64,000 bases of DNA from Piezodorus guildinii (Eukaryota; Arthropoda; Insecta; Hemiptera; Pentatomidae), in NCBI GenBank assembly GCA_023052935.1, contig CM041294.1, forward strand, positions 41,191,236 to 41,255,235, written 5' to 3'. This document shows positions 19,190 to 39,490 of this stretch, piece by piece; position 1 is the first letter of the stretch, and every line of letters starts with the position of its first letter. The translations under genes were made by a program, and so were the position numbers. The notes beneath the pieces are model-generated. The model did not search any database and had not been told where the DNA came from. It saw only the letters and a program-made list of their open reading frames with translations.

Positions 19190-19880
19190 GCTATAACGAA
19201 AATTTCCAAATACATGTTTTAGGGCCCCCTGAATCTAAATAATCAAATCCTGCAAAAAGGTCTGTGAGTGGGTGTGTCCATGTACTTGTTTGTGTTCAAA
19301 TGCCAATAATATAAATTTTCTTCCTCTAAAGTACCTTTAATTGTATAGATTCAGAAAAATTACCTATATCGTATTATTAGGATTGATAAAAAGCAGTTAA
19401 ATATAAAAGTTAAACGAATTTTATAACCAATTAAGGAGAAAAGAGTAAAATATTTTTTAATGTAATTTTTGGACCTAATAACATCAACACAGATGTATAA
19501 TGTAGATTATTATAACGTTGACATATATATATATATATTTATATATATATATATATATTATTATATATATATATAGATAGATGTATTTTACTGTTGGAAA
19601 GATAAAAATTTTATAACAAATATTATCTTATATACAAAGTTGTAATAGGTAATGGAAAGTGATAAATAGGTCATAAAATTATTACTTATAATTATACATA
19701 ACAATTTGATATTGCTGTATTAGTTAATCTAAATCATATGTTTCCTATAAAACTGAATAAACTTTTAATTTAAATTAATTTTAAAATTTAAGTTTATTTA
19801 ATGGTTCTTAAATTAATTTTAATGGCCCAGGTAAGTGAAAGTCATTAGCTGCTTCCCAGCGGTATATTATACGCCTGTTA
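19190..19880 (+). repeat. R09 repeat copy with internal deletion and (AT)n run
   Basis: Left-end phrases (cgaaaatttccaaatacatgt, ttagggccccctgaatct, gcaaaaaggtctgtgagtgg) pass directly to right-half phrases (aattttcttcctctaaagta), so the middle is deleted. An (at)n microsatellite at about 19522-19577 interrupts it. It ends caggtaagtgaaagtcatta at about 19828-19847. Confidence 0.65.
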
Positions 19881-19899
19881 CAACTTATATTTCAGGAAT

Positions 19900-21330
19900 A
19901 ATTATTGGACAACATGGTCACAGAAAATTTATTTTTCCCGTTTAAAGGAAGCTAAATTGCAATGTATTTTACTTTTAAACCTTCATGAAAGAATGTCCTT
20001 ATTGGTGATGGAAACCGTATCAAATTCCGTGATCTGGCTTTAGAAGGAGTTAGCGGAAACCAAAATCGTGTTAATATTTTACATATATCGATATAGAGAG
20101 TTCAAAAGTTTATGGGCTTACTGTAGCTTTATAAAAACTTGTACCATTTCTTTCATGGCACATTAACTTTCCTAAATTCTTGCGCTTCCCAACGGTATAT
20201 TATACGCTTATGTTACTACTTACATTTCAGGAATAATTTTTTGACAACTTGATCACAGACAATTTATTTTTCCCGTTTAAACAAAAGCTTAATTATTGGA
20301 CAACTTGGTTGAAGAAAATTACAAACAGAAAAAAACATAAGTTCAACAACATAGATGGATAATATTTCTTAGATTTCAATTTTGTTTTAGTTTTTAATGT
20401 TAGGGTAAAAGCCTAATTTTACTGAACTATTTATGAATCACTTGTATTTGTATTTTCTATTCAACAAAAGTCAGTTTTTTTTTTTTTTTTAATGCAGAAG
20501 TCAGAAATAAAACAGGACTAGATGCGTCAATACACTTATATAAAAACAAATTTAGCAGAAATAAATCAGCATTAGCCGTAGTATTTTGTATATACAGCGA
20601 GTTGTATTCTAAAATTTCTTTTTTCCTTTTTTTTTTTTAGAGTAGTTATTCTAGTTGTTAGGTAATTTTGTCAAAGAAAAAAAAAAATTCACTCCTAAAC
20701 GCAAGAAAAACATTTTTCCTTTGGGTCGGACCCTGATAAATTCTGAGTATTCTTTTACTCATTTCTGTTGTACTTAAACTTTCTTAAAAGTTATGACTCA
20801 TTTACTGTAATTTCTCCATCACAATTTCTAATAACATTACGGATTATTAGTGTATGAAACGTGACGAATTAGGAGTAATTTATATAATATGGTGAACATT
20901 GATAGAACTAGTCGTCTAACGAGTTTAATTTAATATTATATAAAACTTTTTGTTTAACTGCAAGGACAGTACAGACCATAAGAATCCATCGATTTAATGG
21001 TAGTATCTAGTAAGCCCTTGTAAAAACATCTGCTAATTTATATCATTCCTCTTATTTTTACCTACTCCGATAAATTATCTGATTTTGATATGGAAATAAA
21101 ATAGCTAAGTGTTAAAACAGATAATTTTAGTATTTGTTTTGGAAGAATCAGATTTAATTCTAAAAATGATCATATATACATAATCAATGTTAGTACTAGA
21201 ATTTCTAAAATACACACTAATCTAAAGTGTGTGATACAAATTTATAAAAGTAGATTTTTTAAATTGCTAATGTCTATTTTAGACGATAAAATAACTGTAA
21301 TAAATTGTTTTAGATGTATATTGATTTGTG
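19900..21330. other. Intergenic sequence upstream of helicase B
   Basis: A stretch reading cccagcggtatattatacgc (19856) recurs as cccaacggtatattatacgc (20188), both followed by ttcaggaataattattgga-like sequence and by ttatttttcccgtttaaa. This is a diverged direct duplication of roughly 130 bp. No gene was recognised. Confidence 0.5.
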
Positions 21331-21340
21331 TGCTGCACTC

Positions 21341-21401
21341 TATAGCAAAGAGGGTTCAACACATGATCGCGTCACTCCTTTCTCCTTCGTCACTCGTCCA
21401 G
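21341..21401 (+). promoter_or_regulatory. Core promoter and first untranslated exon of helicase B
   Basis: Aligned with helicase A, a degraded TATA (tatagcaaag, from 21341) precedes a pyrimidine-rich start region (tcactcctttctccttcg) and a donor, ccag|gtaggt, at 21401/21402. The next exon is 21539-21599, matching A's second exon (attacgaaata against atcacgaaact). It is inferred by homology between the two tandem genes. Confidence 0.55.
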
Positions 21402-21597
21402 GTAGGTTGTGTCTCTGTCTCTTCGTATTAATTTTATAGTTCCATTTGAAGTCAGTTGCTAAAAATTTCTGAAATAACTTATTATTAATTGCTGATGTAT
21501 TTAATCAAGTTATTTATTACAAATATCTTTTGTTCCAGATTACGAAATACATCAGAACTTCTCTTGAATTGTAAAGTTAATTATTTACGCTTTAACC

Positions 21598-29161
<7,564 letters not shown>

Positions 29162-29817
29162 GACTTAATTCCATTTAACAAAGTTTTTATTATCTCTTGT
29201 AATTATAAATGTGAAAAAGAAAAAAAAAAGAGGGGAGAAAGAGAAATTAGCACAGATCATGTATGAGTATTACCAATGTGACTTCGAAGGGTAAGGGCTT
29301 TAAGTTGTATTTCCAAGAAAGCTTTACATTTTTTGTTCCTTAATTCATTGTTTTGTGAGGGTTCAACCCCATTTACTCATTATGTCCACTACTCTGGCTA
29401 GTTAATCTCTTTAATGTATATACTTAAGTTAATAAAACTGTACCTACCTAAACGTTAATTTTATATATTATGTTAAGAATTATTAATTTATCACAAATGG
29501 CTCCTTAAAGCCACCTCTTTTTTTGATGTGATATTTATTTATACAATAAAAGTTGTATTTTTTAAGTAATCATATCATCTTAGTTTTTTATATTTTTTGC
29601 ATCAGTATTATTTATGATTTTAAAGTCATTTTCTGTTAATGATTTTAAAAGAAAAAAAGTAATTTTCAATAAACAATTCTAAAAAGATCAATTGTTTTTT
29701 GTTATTACATCCTTTTATCCTTCAATCAAAGATAAGTGTATCAGTGGAGAAAACAAACCATTAAGCAATCCTGTAATTTATCTTTTTTTAGAAAGTTTTT
29801 CTGAAACAGTAGTTGTA
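29162..29817. other. 3' flank of helicase B
   Basis: Probable 3' untranslated sequence with aataaa at 29431-29436, then AT-rich sequence. Nothing else was recognised. Confidence 0.4.
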
Positions 29818-30905
29818 TTAGGTTGTCCAGAAAGTTCATCAAGAGATTTGGACAAAAATTAAAATTGATTAAGAGCTTAAAATTTATTTTATAATCTAAT
29901 AAATATTTACCACCGTTAGCGATTACCCTTTCCCAGTGGCTTGGAAGATCCATTATCCCATTTTTTAAAAATCAATGTCCTTGCTCCTGAAGAACAATAA
30001 AAGGTTGTGTTTTGAAGTTGTTTAATCAGTTCCAGACATCGCACAGGCTCAGGACCACCTTTTAATGTCCCCTTCCAAGCACAGCATAACTAAAGAATAT
30101 TTACTCCCATAAAAAAATTCTAGGACCACTTTTTCCATTTCTGGCAGTTTCTCTTCAATTGCTGCGGCCAATCCAATTGATCTGCCTTTCTGCGCAGTAT
30201 AAGTACCTATTTAGAGTTTGGTTTTGTGGAAGGAGCACAAAATGTATGGGTCCCTTCCAATCCCACCAAATACTGAGCATCGACTTTCTAGATGCAAGCC
30301 TGCCTTTGGTGTGAGCAGTGTCCTTCCAGGCAACCCCAAGAATTATTTCAGCAACTCTTCAAAAACGGGTCCTCCACATTTTTTTCCAATAGCAAATCAC
30401 AACATGAAACCCTTTTAGTAAGGTTCCTTTCACCGACTTTTTGGGTAACCCAAACGTTTTAAGGACAGACATACCTCGCCTTCTGTAGATGAACGAAAAC
30501 AGTCCATTTGCAGATTCTCAACTCTGCAGCAGCTATCTTACGGACAGTTATTCCTGGATTGGATGACCATCCAAATATCCTTGTCAAGAGTTGAACACTG
30601 ACCAGCACAGAGTTGGTCTTTCAAATTGATATCTCCTGATCTTAAGCGGGAAAACCACTTCTGAACCGTGCTATCAGCAATTGAATCGCTGCACGAATCT
30701 ATCTTGCAGTTTAGGCTGCGTTTTCTTTTTTTTTTTTTAAAGGACCGCATAATATGACGAAAAAGATTTGAATCGTCACTCCTGTTGGTTTTCAAAAAAC
30801 TACTCTTCTGAGCCTTAATAAAGACGAATTCAGTGTGTAAACTTAGTTAATTCTGTGAGGGTTTAAGGTATATAAATAAACCTAAGTTTTGTGATTCATT
30901 TTTAC
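29818..30905 (-). mobile_element. Mariner-type element, degraded, with SINE fragment inside
   Basis: The minus strand gives an N-terminal transposase piece (AGQCSTLDKDIWMVIQSRNN after a CSDSIADSTVQKWFSRLRSG stretch, 30540-30795), internal scraps (VEDPFLK near 30400), and the C-terminal piece LPSHWERVIANGGKYLLDY (about 29890-29950). The end nearest 29819 reads ggttgtccagaaagttcat, matching the termini of the mariner at 40938. The other terminus is not found; LINE sequence starts about 30906. Stops and deletions make it inactive. Confidence 0.8.
30010..30128 (-). repeat. SINE fragment nested in mariner
   Basis: On the minus strand this reads ggtcctagaattttttt, atgggagtaaatattcttta, and gagcctgtgcgatgtctgga. 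These are the middle of the tRNA-derived SINE seen at 18389 and 40350, lacking head and tail. It lies between pieces of mariner transposase, so it was inserted there or joined by a deletion. Confidence 0.65.
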
Positions 30906-32640
30906 AATCTCAATTTACAGAACCATATGCCACTCCTATTAACTAACAAACTTAGAGCAAGAAAAAAATGGCACAGCACAAGATATCCATCGGACAAAAA
31001 GCACTACAATCACCGAACAAACTAAAAACAAATAAGAAAATTCAAAGTACAAAACTTTCAGAACTTTACAGAGAACTTGACCACTTCAGACAAATCAACT
31101 GCAAAACTGCTGAAATTTAAAACCTTTAATCATCCTCTTCTCACTAAATACCTAACCTGGTCGAGATCCGATGAAGAAAATTCCCAAATCTTTGGAGAAC
31201 ACCTTTTCAACAGGTTTAATCTGCATCCTGATATCCTTAATCCCAGCCATAGTGAACATGTTGAAGCAGAACTAACTGTTCCTCTCCAAATGCCTCTTCA
31301 TCCTAAGTCCTTTCACCCATCCGAAATCTTTCAAAGATTACCATCCAAAAAAGCTCCTGGCCAGGATCTCATCACATCCCTAATCCTGAAACATCTTCCC
31401 AAAAAGGGCCATACTCTTACTCACCTACATAAATAATGCCACCCTTCGTTCTGCCTACTTTCCCGTTCCTTGAAAATTGTCCATTATCAAAATGATTCCT
31501 GAACCTAAAAAGTCTCAAGAAAACCCATTCTCCTACCGTCCTATCTCTCTTGTGCCCACCATGGGCAAAAATACTCCTAAAACGTCTATACCCAATCCTT
31601 GACATTAATCACGTTATTCCTGACCACCAGTTTGGATTTCGCTCATCCCATTCCACTATACAGCTGTGTCACCGTGTGGTGGATGTGATATCTTCCACAT
31701 TGTAGCGCGGAATGTATTGCACTGAAGCCTTTCTCGATGTGGAACAGGCTTTTGAACGAGTTTGGCATCCAGGACTGCTCTACAAACTTGGTCACTTCCT
31801 CACTCCTACCTACTTCTTATTAATCCGTTCCTACCTCGCAGATAGAACCTTTATAGTTAATCATGATCTTTCCTTCTCCATATTTACTCAGAATGCAGGT
31901 GTACCCCTAGGTAGCATCTTGGGTCCAATCCTTTATACCTTATATATAGCTGATATTCCTATTAATCCTTGCACTGTCCTCACTACATACGCCGATGACA
32001 CATGTGTGTTATCTGTAAACAATGACCCAACTATTGCTTCCCAAACCCTTCATTCTCATATTGCTTCCATTGAAGAATGGTGTCAAAAGTGGAGGATCAA
32101 AATAAATCCCACCAAAGGTAATTACCTTTACCCTTCGCCGCAAACCTATGTCTGCCTGTCCCACTGTATCCTTTGGCAGTATTCCACTCACCTCAGTTAA
32201 ACAGATCCGGTACCTTGGACTGCATCTTTACAGACGACTTACTTGGAATCCTCACACTACACTGAAACGACAAGAAATAGCTTGCAGATATCGTTAATCA
32301 CAACATTGACTTGACTAACGTTCAAAACTTCCCATCTGCCACAAAAATCTAATTTATATTAGCATACTTAAGCCTATTTGGACATACGGAATTGAACTAT
32401 GGGGATTCACCAAGCCATCAAATTCCTCTCGCATCCAATCCTTGCAATCCAAATCTCTCCGAAAGATCCTAGATGCCCCTTACTTTGTCACCAATAAAAT
32501 AATCCATAAAGACCTGAATATCCCATTAGTTGCAGACTTAGCCCGAATTAGTTATACTTCCTTTCACTTCAAATTACCAGTCTAGTATCTAAAATAATCA
32601 GTCGATCTCCATCAATAGACAGATGTTTGAGCTCGAGCAT
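30906..32640 (+). mobile_element. Jockey-type LINE, 5'-truncated reverse transcriptase
   Basis: Frames in order show LPSKKAPGQDLITSLILKHL (31344-31403) and QFGFRSSHSTIQLCHRVVDV (about 31630-31690). Then come DVEQAFERVWHPGLLYKLGH (31736-31795), VPLGSILGPILYTLYIADIP, YADD (31990-32001) and the C-terminal SKSLRKILDAPYFVTNKIIH region (32450-32512). The catalytic YADD is present. It begins directly after the mariner remnant and has several stops. It is the same subfamily as the fragments at 50230 and 54790. Confidence 0.85.
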
Positions 32641-32757
32641 ATAAAAAGTTAGTTTTTTGTTAATGCAATTTTTCACTTTTTAAAATGAATATAACTTAAG
32701 TTTATCAAGTTTGTGTGTTAAGAACATACTAATTTATAAAACTTATTAAGTGAGTGT

Positions 32758-33600
32758 GTGCGCGACGGAACAGGTAATATGACGGAGCCCTCCTCGGCTT
32801 CAGACAGTGTTAGTGATATGGAAGCGATAGACTTGAATATAACTAACGATTCTCAATGTGAAGGTGTGTGGGAGATCGTTACAGGTCGAAAACGGTTCAC
32901 TATATCAACTCCGATTACTTCAAACCCAACCAAATCAACTCCATCTCGATCAACTTTCAATAGATTTCAAATATAAACGAATAGTGATGAAACCCCACCA
33001 AAAGAGACAGCACACACGAAGAACGATAAGCCTCCACCTATTTTCGTAAATGGAGTAGAAAACTACTCAGCGTTTGTAAAATTTTCTGCAAAAGGTATAT
33101 GGTCCAAATTCATTTAACCTAAAATCTACTGCTAAAAATATTTGTAGGATAAAGCCGAGATATTTGCGCAGCACCTTTCCAAAGTTTTCACTCCTCATCC
33201 TGAGCTCAATCCAACCCATACTGCAAAAGTTGGAGAGTTCCTTATGTCACCAATACCACTATCCTTACCACCTAAAGCAGTTAATCCCTCTGAGGTCAAA
33301 TATCTTCTTAAAAAGCTTCCTCTCCGTTAATCCCCGGGATACGACCTCCTTACTCCTTAGATCTTAAGAGAACTTCCTCCCAAAGCCATTACATTTCTTG
33401 TTGCTCAAGCTTTTGATCGGGTGTGGCACCCGGGATTGCTCTTCAAGCTCAAAACCCATTTACCCCAATCCTTATACCTAGTCCTCCGATCCTATCTATC
33501 AAACCGCTCCTTCCGAGTTCGCTGTGGTTCAGAATTTTCCGAACATTTCTCAGCCGATGCTCTCTGGTGAGAATCCTCAATTTTTTACTTTACTATACGG
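32758..33600 (+). mobile_element. Jockey-type LINE with internal deletions joining ORF1 to reverse transcriptase
   Basis: Starts with an ORF1 N-terminus (MRDGTGNMTEPSSASDSVSD, 32758 on; then PPPIFVNGVENYSAFVKFSA near 33030-33095). It jumps near 33150 to reverse transcriptase connector sequence (DKAEIFAQHLSKVFTPHPEL) and again near 33405 to AQAFDRVWHPGLLFKLK, followed by LRSYLSNRSFRVR. The endonuclease and much of the polymerase are lost. It could be a deletion derivative moved in trans or simply an eroded copy. Confidence 0.7.
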
Positions 33601-33639
33601 TCTAAATAACCTTATCCAGCCTCTTTTCAGCATTCTTCA

Positions 33640-35945
33640 GACATTACAGTATTACATTAGACGTTAGGATTACAGTATTTACAGGACTGATCACCCAGAT
33701 AACACATCACACGGAGGAATAGCCATTATCATCAAAACATCACTAAAACACTATCCTATACATTTACCTAAATCACCAGAGATACAAGCTACTGCTATAA
33801 CTTTCTACACCACACAGCACACAATAACCTTATCAGCGGTCTATTGTCCCTCTCGGTATAGGCTAACACCTGACATGTTTTGCAGCTTTTTTCAACAACT
33901 GGGAAGAAGTTTCATAGCCTGGAGGTGACTTCAATGCTAAGCATCAGATATGGGGTTCTCGATTATGCACACCAAGGGGAAGAAATCTTCAATCGGCTAT
34001 CCATAAGCTTTCATTAAATACCATGTCACCAGACAAACTGACTTAGTGGCCATCATCGAGACTTGAGACCCCGGACCTACTAGACTTCTTTGTCATTTAA
34101 GGACCGCAGGCCTTACCTTGTACAGTTAGGTCTAGTTCAGATCTGCTCTGACCATTCTCTTATACATTTGGTCCTTTTTGAAGAACCACGTCAAAAGGAA
34201 AAGCGCCCTACGCTAATCCAATGAAATATAAATTGGGATTGTTACAAAGCTAATTTGAATAAGTTTCTTTCCGTTCCCATAGCATTAAAATCTGGCAACG
34301 AAATCGAGGAAGGTGTTGAAGTCTTTACGAAGAGTATCCAAGAATCTGCATGGTCTTCATCCCTCCCCCAGCGCAAACGTAGTATCCAACCATATTACCC
34401 ACAATACATTAGGGATTTGATCAGAGCAAAGAGAAGAGCTCGTAAGGTATGGCAGACCGACAGATTACCATCGGGCAAACAGACTTACCATCGTATAAAT
34501 AACGAACTAAAACGACAAATACAGAAATTAAAACAGACTAACTATGATAAATTTCTTAAAAACCTTAATACCGACGATGGAAGCTTATGGAGGAGAACGA
34601 GATAGCTGCTAAAGCATCGTGAGGTGTCAGTGCCACTCCGAAAAGAGGATGGTGCTTTTGCCTTGTCTGACAGTGAAAAAGCTGAACTCTTTGCAAATCA
34701 CCTATCGACAGTTTTTACTCCACATACAGACTACCCAGACATCGAAAATGAAAGTTACATACAAACTTTCCTTGACACCCCTTTACTAGATATGACCTCA
34801 TCACAGCTGAGCTACTACAACAGATGCCTGTAGCAACAACAGACTGCAGGAAAGCAATAGTCTATTTAACAACACTTTACAACGCGATACTTAGGAAAAC
34901 AAAATTTCCGTTGCAATGGAAATTTTCGCAAGTACTGATGATACAAAAAGCCAACAAAAATTCTAGTAGCCCCATTAGTCTACTTCCCATTTGCTCAAGA
35001 GTTTTAAAAAATTAATTTATAAACGTATACTGGACATACTGACTGACAATTAGATACTACCTGACCACCAATTCGGTTTTCGCTCATTACACTCAACTTT
35101 ACACCACCTACATAGAGTCACAGACTACATTTCCGTTGCACTAGAGGACAAATTATATGCTACTGGCGTATTCCTATATGTAGCTCAAGCTTTTGACAGA
35201 GTTTGAAATAATGGACTGCTTTTCAAACTTCAATCACTCCTTCCTTCAACTTCCTATCTCATTCTTCTCTCTTTTCTTTCTGACAGATTTTTTACTGTCC
35301 GGCAGGGCACAGATACCTCTTCTATACGTCCAATCAGGGCTGGAGTTCAGCATGGATCAATTCTCGCACCTTTACTGTATATCATCTATACACATGACAT
35401 ACCAACACATCCTAACCCATTAATAGCGACATACGCTGATGACAGCTCTTCTCACTAGCCATACTAACATACTTCAGGCTTCACAGAACCTTTAGCATTA
35501 CTTACAACATTTAGAAGATTTGTTTAAGAAATGGAAAATAAAACTCAAAAGTGACAAATCGCAACACATCACCTTCACCCTACGACACGACACTTGCCCA
35601 GCAGTCTACATAAACAACTTACCGATAACACAAACCAACACATTTCATTACTTAGGACTCACTTTCGACAGAAAGGTGACATGGGGGCCTCACATTAAGC
35701 ATAAGCGGCTGACTCTCAACAATCGACTAAGACTTCTATATTCTCTGCTGCACAAACACTCTCCTTTAAAAATCCGACAAAAACTAAATACTTATACCTA
35801 CTTACTAAAACCCATATGGACATACGCCTCTCAAATTTATGGAATAGCGAAACAGACTCAGATTAAAAAAATCCAGACTTTTCAATCAAAAACTTTGAGA
35901 CTCATTACTCGATCACTCTGGTATGTCAGTTACAAAACTTAACAT
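33640..35945 (+). mobile_element. Jockey-type LINE with endonuclease and reverse transcriptase remnants
   Basis: The apurinic-type endonuclease is visible (GGIAIIIKTSLKHYPIHLPK near 33715, SAVYCPSRYRLTP, then GGDFNAKHQIWGSRLCTPRG near 33925-33985). The linker follows, an open stretch of 116 codons at 34255-34605. Reverse transcriptase pieces are QFGFRSLHSTLHHLHRVTDY (35065-35130), AQAFDR (near 35185), YADDSS (35430-35447) and the C-terminal region from 35520 to 35942 (INNLPITQTNTFHYLGLTFD). Multiple stops and shifts are present. Confidence 0.85.
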
Positions 35946-35965
35946 ACAGACTTACACATACCAAT

Positions 35966-36160
35966 GGTTAGCTTTCCATCATACATGTATATTACTGTTC
36001 TTATGTTCAAAATAAAAACTTGCATTAAAAAATATTTTTTTCAGTTTTCTCCTTTAGTTGGATAACTAATTCTTTCAACTTATATATTTACCTTTATCAA
36101 TGGTAACACAATGTTATGGTTATTTTTATAAAATCTACAAAATTAAAGATAGTCAGGAGT
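35966..36160 (-). repeat. R09 repeat fragment
   Basis: In + orientation this reads agctttccatcatacatgta, gttcttatgttcaaaa, and ttttctcctttagttgg. This is the middle of the R09 repeat in reverse. It separates the jockey copy from the nested LINEs. Confidence 0.6.
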
Positions 36161-39100
36161 TACCACACATCATGGTTCATCCTACACACATGCCCGTACC
36201 ACCCCAACTGTCTCTTCCCCAGGGTCTCCTTCATTGCAGGAATGTTTAGTTCTTCACTTATTGTTTCATTCCCGATCCTATCCCTGTGGAAGCCAATTAT
36301 TTCATTTGTTGTCCGGAAGTACCCAGCTCTCCAAGCCATACAGTAGAACAGGCATAAATACGGCCTTAAATATATGGAGCTTGACATCTTTATTGACCTC
36401 TCTCTTTCCTACTACTGTGCTGCTGATAGATAGAATAGTATATATTATTTGCTTCTTCTATCCTGTGGGATATTTCAGGTTGTACTTTTTCATTTCCGCT
36501 GATCAAAGTTTCAAGATAGGAGAACTCATTTACCACTTCAAGCACCTGGCCTTTGCAAATAATGCGGATTTGTTCGAGCTTTCGTTCCACTTGTAGGATT
36601 TTGCTTTTTCTGGCATTAATAATCATACCTTTCCGTCCCATTCTTCACCTTACCTTCCCACTCTATTAGGGCTTGTTGGAGCTTAGAGTCAGTAAGAAGG
36701 ACGATGTCAACGGCATACATCATTACTTGTGCCTGTATGGTTCTCATATTTCAATGTCCAATCACTGCTCATGCTGTTCTTCTCTTGCGAATGTTTATTA
36801 TTTCATCCGTAAAGATGATGAAGAATAGAGCACTGAGGCCATAGCCCTGCTTTACTCCTTTTCTCATCGGAAAGCTCTTCGATTCGAGACCGTTAATTCT
36901 TAAAATTCCCATTGGTGCCTGGTATGTTGATTTTATAGCGAGTAACAAACCATCCGGCACGTTCTTTACTCTCAGGGCATGCCACATTTCCTCTCTTGGT
37001 ACTGAGTCAACCGCAGCTTTAATGTCCAGAAAAGGTATAAGCTTTTATTTCGATTCCAGGCTTTCTCTATTAACATCCTCAAAGCAAAAATATGGTCATG
37101 GGTTTGGCATCCTAGGTGGAAAGCTGCTTGCTCTTTTTTTCCAGATTATCCTCGACTAAAAGTCTCAGCTTCTTTTTCAGAATCGAGGTCATCATCATCA
37201 TCATAATCATTCCCCCTTCTACCGCTGTTCGGTGTGAGGGTCCTGCTTATAGAGCCTGGTCCAGTTGTCTCTCTCCTGCACCAACTCTGCTCTCCTGTCC
37301 CAATTTATTCCTCGTTTCCTGAATGCTTCCTTTACACTATCCTCCCAGGAGATGCGCGGCCTTCCTCTGGGTCTTTTTCCTTCCGTGCGGGTCTCGTAGG
37401 TCTTCCTGGCATTTCTGTCTGGATCCATCCTAAGAAGATGTCCAAACCACCTCAGTTTTTGCTCCTCCAGTATGGTCTCTGCCGGTTTGACATCGAGATT
37501 AGCCCGTATGGTGGCGTTCCTTATTCTATCTCTTCTTGTTTTCCTCTCTATTTTTCGTAGATACCTCATTTCCATCGCTTGTATCTGACTCCTGTGTTTT
37601 GTGGTGAGGGTCCACGATTCTGAGGAGTACAATAGAATAGGGAGGAATGTCGATTTATAGACTGCCAGCTTGGTCCGCTTTGTCACTTCTCTTCTCCCAA
37701 GGAAACCTCGTCTGACCATACAGAACATCTTGCCTGCTGCTCCAATTCTTTGGGCCACTTCCTCGTCTATGTAGCCACTCTCATTGAGATGAGCTCCCAG
37801 ATATTTAAAACTGTCAACCTGCTCTAATCTCTCTCCTCCAACCCGTATTACTCTCATTATCCTTCGGGGTTTCTTTCCAATACGCATGCATTTCGTCTTC
37901 CCCGGATTGATCTTCATATTTATTGCGGATAATTCCTCTTGGAGGACATTTATGTTGTGTTGGAGGTCTCGATCGTTGGCAGCCAGCAAGACAATGTCGT
38001 CAGCGAAGGCCATCAGGGAATATCTGGTAGGGTGCAAGTTCCTGTGCCCCAGCTGGAATTTCCTCATTATAGGCTTAGTTCTCCTTAGTGCCAAGTCCAG
38101 AACCATGATGAAGAGCAAAGGACTCAGGCTACAGCCCTGTCGGATACCCAGTGTAGTCTCAAATTCTTTTGAAATGTGATTTCTGGTCCTAATCACATTC
38201 CTCATCTTTTTATAGAGACTCATCACTGCCAAGGTTGTTCCACGGTCTACACCTCGCTCAGACAGTGCCCTCTCTATATCTTCTTTCTTCACTCTGTCAA
38301 AAGCCTTCTGGAGATCAACGAAACAGACGGAGAGCTCTTTGTCCTTCTCAACAGTCTTTTCTGTTATTTGTCTCATCGTGAAGATGAGATCCTGCGTGCT
38401 TCTCTGATTCCTAAAGCCATACTGTTCTTCCCCTAGTTGGCAATCTACTATTTTCCTCAATCTTGATTCTAGAATTCTAGAGTAGACTTTTGCCGGCACA
38501 CTGAGGAGTGATATTCCCCTATGGTTACTGCACTCTAGAATCGAGGTATATATTTTATTTACGCCCTGAGAGAGACATGTCGGTCTATAGTTCGCCCATT
38601 CGCTTGTGCTTTCCTTCTTATGGATGGGCATAATAATGTTCTATTCCCATTCTTTAGAAATTTTCTTTTAATCATAATTTTTTGGAAAACGTTTGAAAAC
38701 GAGTACCTAAATCATCTCCCTTCCGGCGTACTTAATGAATTCTGGAGAAAGTTATCCCTTCCTGCTGCTTTTCCAAGCTTGAGCCTCTCTATGGTCACTT
38801 CAACTTCTTCTTCCCAAATTATATCTAAATCTTCATCTTGTTCACATGGATTGGAATCGATTGCTCTGCAAATTTTGTACCACATTGCCTTTCCCATCTT
38901 TCTAGAATGCCAGCGGTTTCGGTTATTAAATCTTCATTTTCATTTTTAACATTTCTTATGATTTTAACTCTTTTACCTTTAAGACCTTTAACTTTTCTCC
39001 AGAGCTTTTTAATCTTATAATGTAATCCTGGTCAAGTTCCTTTCCAAATTTTTCCCAAAGATTTTTCTTTGACTCCCTAACAATTTGCTTTGATATATTC

Positions 39101-39330
39101 CTCTTTTGAACATAAATAGACCAGTTTTACTGAGACTGATTTGCCATATATTCTTTCCAGGCTTTCTTTTTATTTGCCACTGCACATTTAACTTCTTCAC
39201 TCCACTAATCTGTGCTTTTTGCCCTCATATTTATTTTCTTCTTGGCACATGTCGCTGTAGTAGTCTCCAGTACACAGTATCTAAGATCCGACCAAATTTC
39301 GTCTATATATATTTTTTTTTCCCAGATCTA
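36160..39330 (-). mobile_element. LINE (outer), interrupted by a second LINE
   Basis: Minus-strand translations upstream of 38547 give the linker and the start of the polymerase (AVANKKKAWKEYMANQSQ near 39170, VTIERLKLGKAAGRDNF near 38770, MPIHKKESTSEWANYRP 38581-38631). After the insertion, the outer element resumes at 37189 with KKKLRLLVEDNLEKKQAAFH and continues through MRKGVKQGYGLSALFFIIFT (about 36800-36860), SYLETLISGNEK and QLGWYGHVCRM. When the insert is ignored, the reading frame runs straight across the break, which confirms the nesting. Several frameshifts leave it inactive. Confidence 0.85.
37190..38536 (-). mobile_element. Inserted LINE, 5'-truncated, with intact reverse transcriptase frame
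   Basis: The insert has an 11-bp target duplication, agaatcgaggt, at 37179-37189 and 38537-38547. Its 3' end on the minus strand is a short (atg)n tail (+ tcatcatcatcatcat, 37189-37204), a common RTE-clade tail. The open frame 37219-38631 (470 codons) includes about 28 codons of the host LINE before entering this element. Motifs are NHRGISLLSVPAKVYSRILE, FVDLQKAFDRV, GIRQGCSLSPLLFIMVLDLA, AFADDIVLLA, MKINPGKTKCM, KYLGAHLNES and KLRWFGHLLRMD. No stops occur, so it is young, but the endonuclease half is missing. Confidence 0.9.
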
Positions 39331-39389
39331 TTGATGGGAGTCGATGATCTAGCAATCTTTCATATGCTTTGGGTTTCATATGCTTTTTG

Positions 39390-39490
39390 CAGGACTTGGC
39401 CATTTGGACTCAGGAGACCTTAATACGTGTATTTCCGGTAAAAACGAATTAAAAAACATTCTGAATCACAATTCTTTCCCTTACTATATA
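39390..39490 (-). repeat. R09 repeat end fragment
   Basis: It reads tgcaggacttggccatttgg, actcaggagaccttaatacg and tgtatttccggtaaaa on the + strand, i.e. the left end of the R09 repeat in reverse, finishing cccttactatatat. Confidence 0.6.

Noticed and set aside
37234..39423. Long + strand frames (up to 109 codons)
   Set aside because: They are antisense shadows of the minus-strand LINE polymerase frames.
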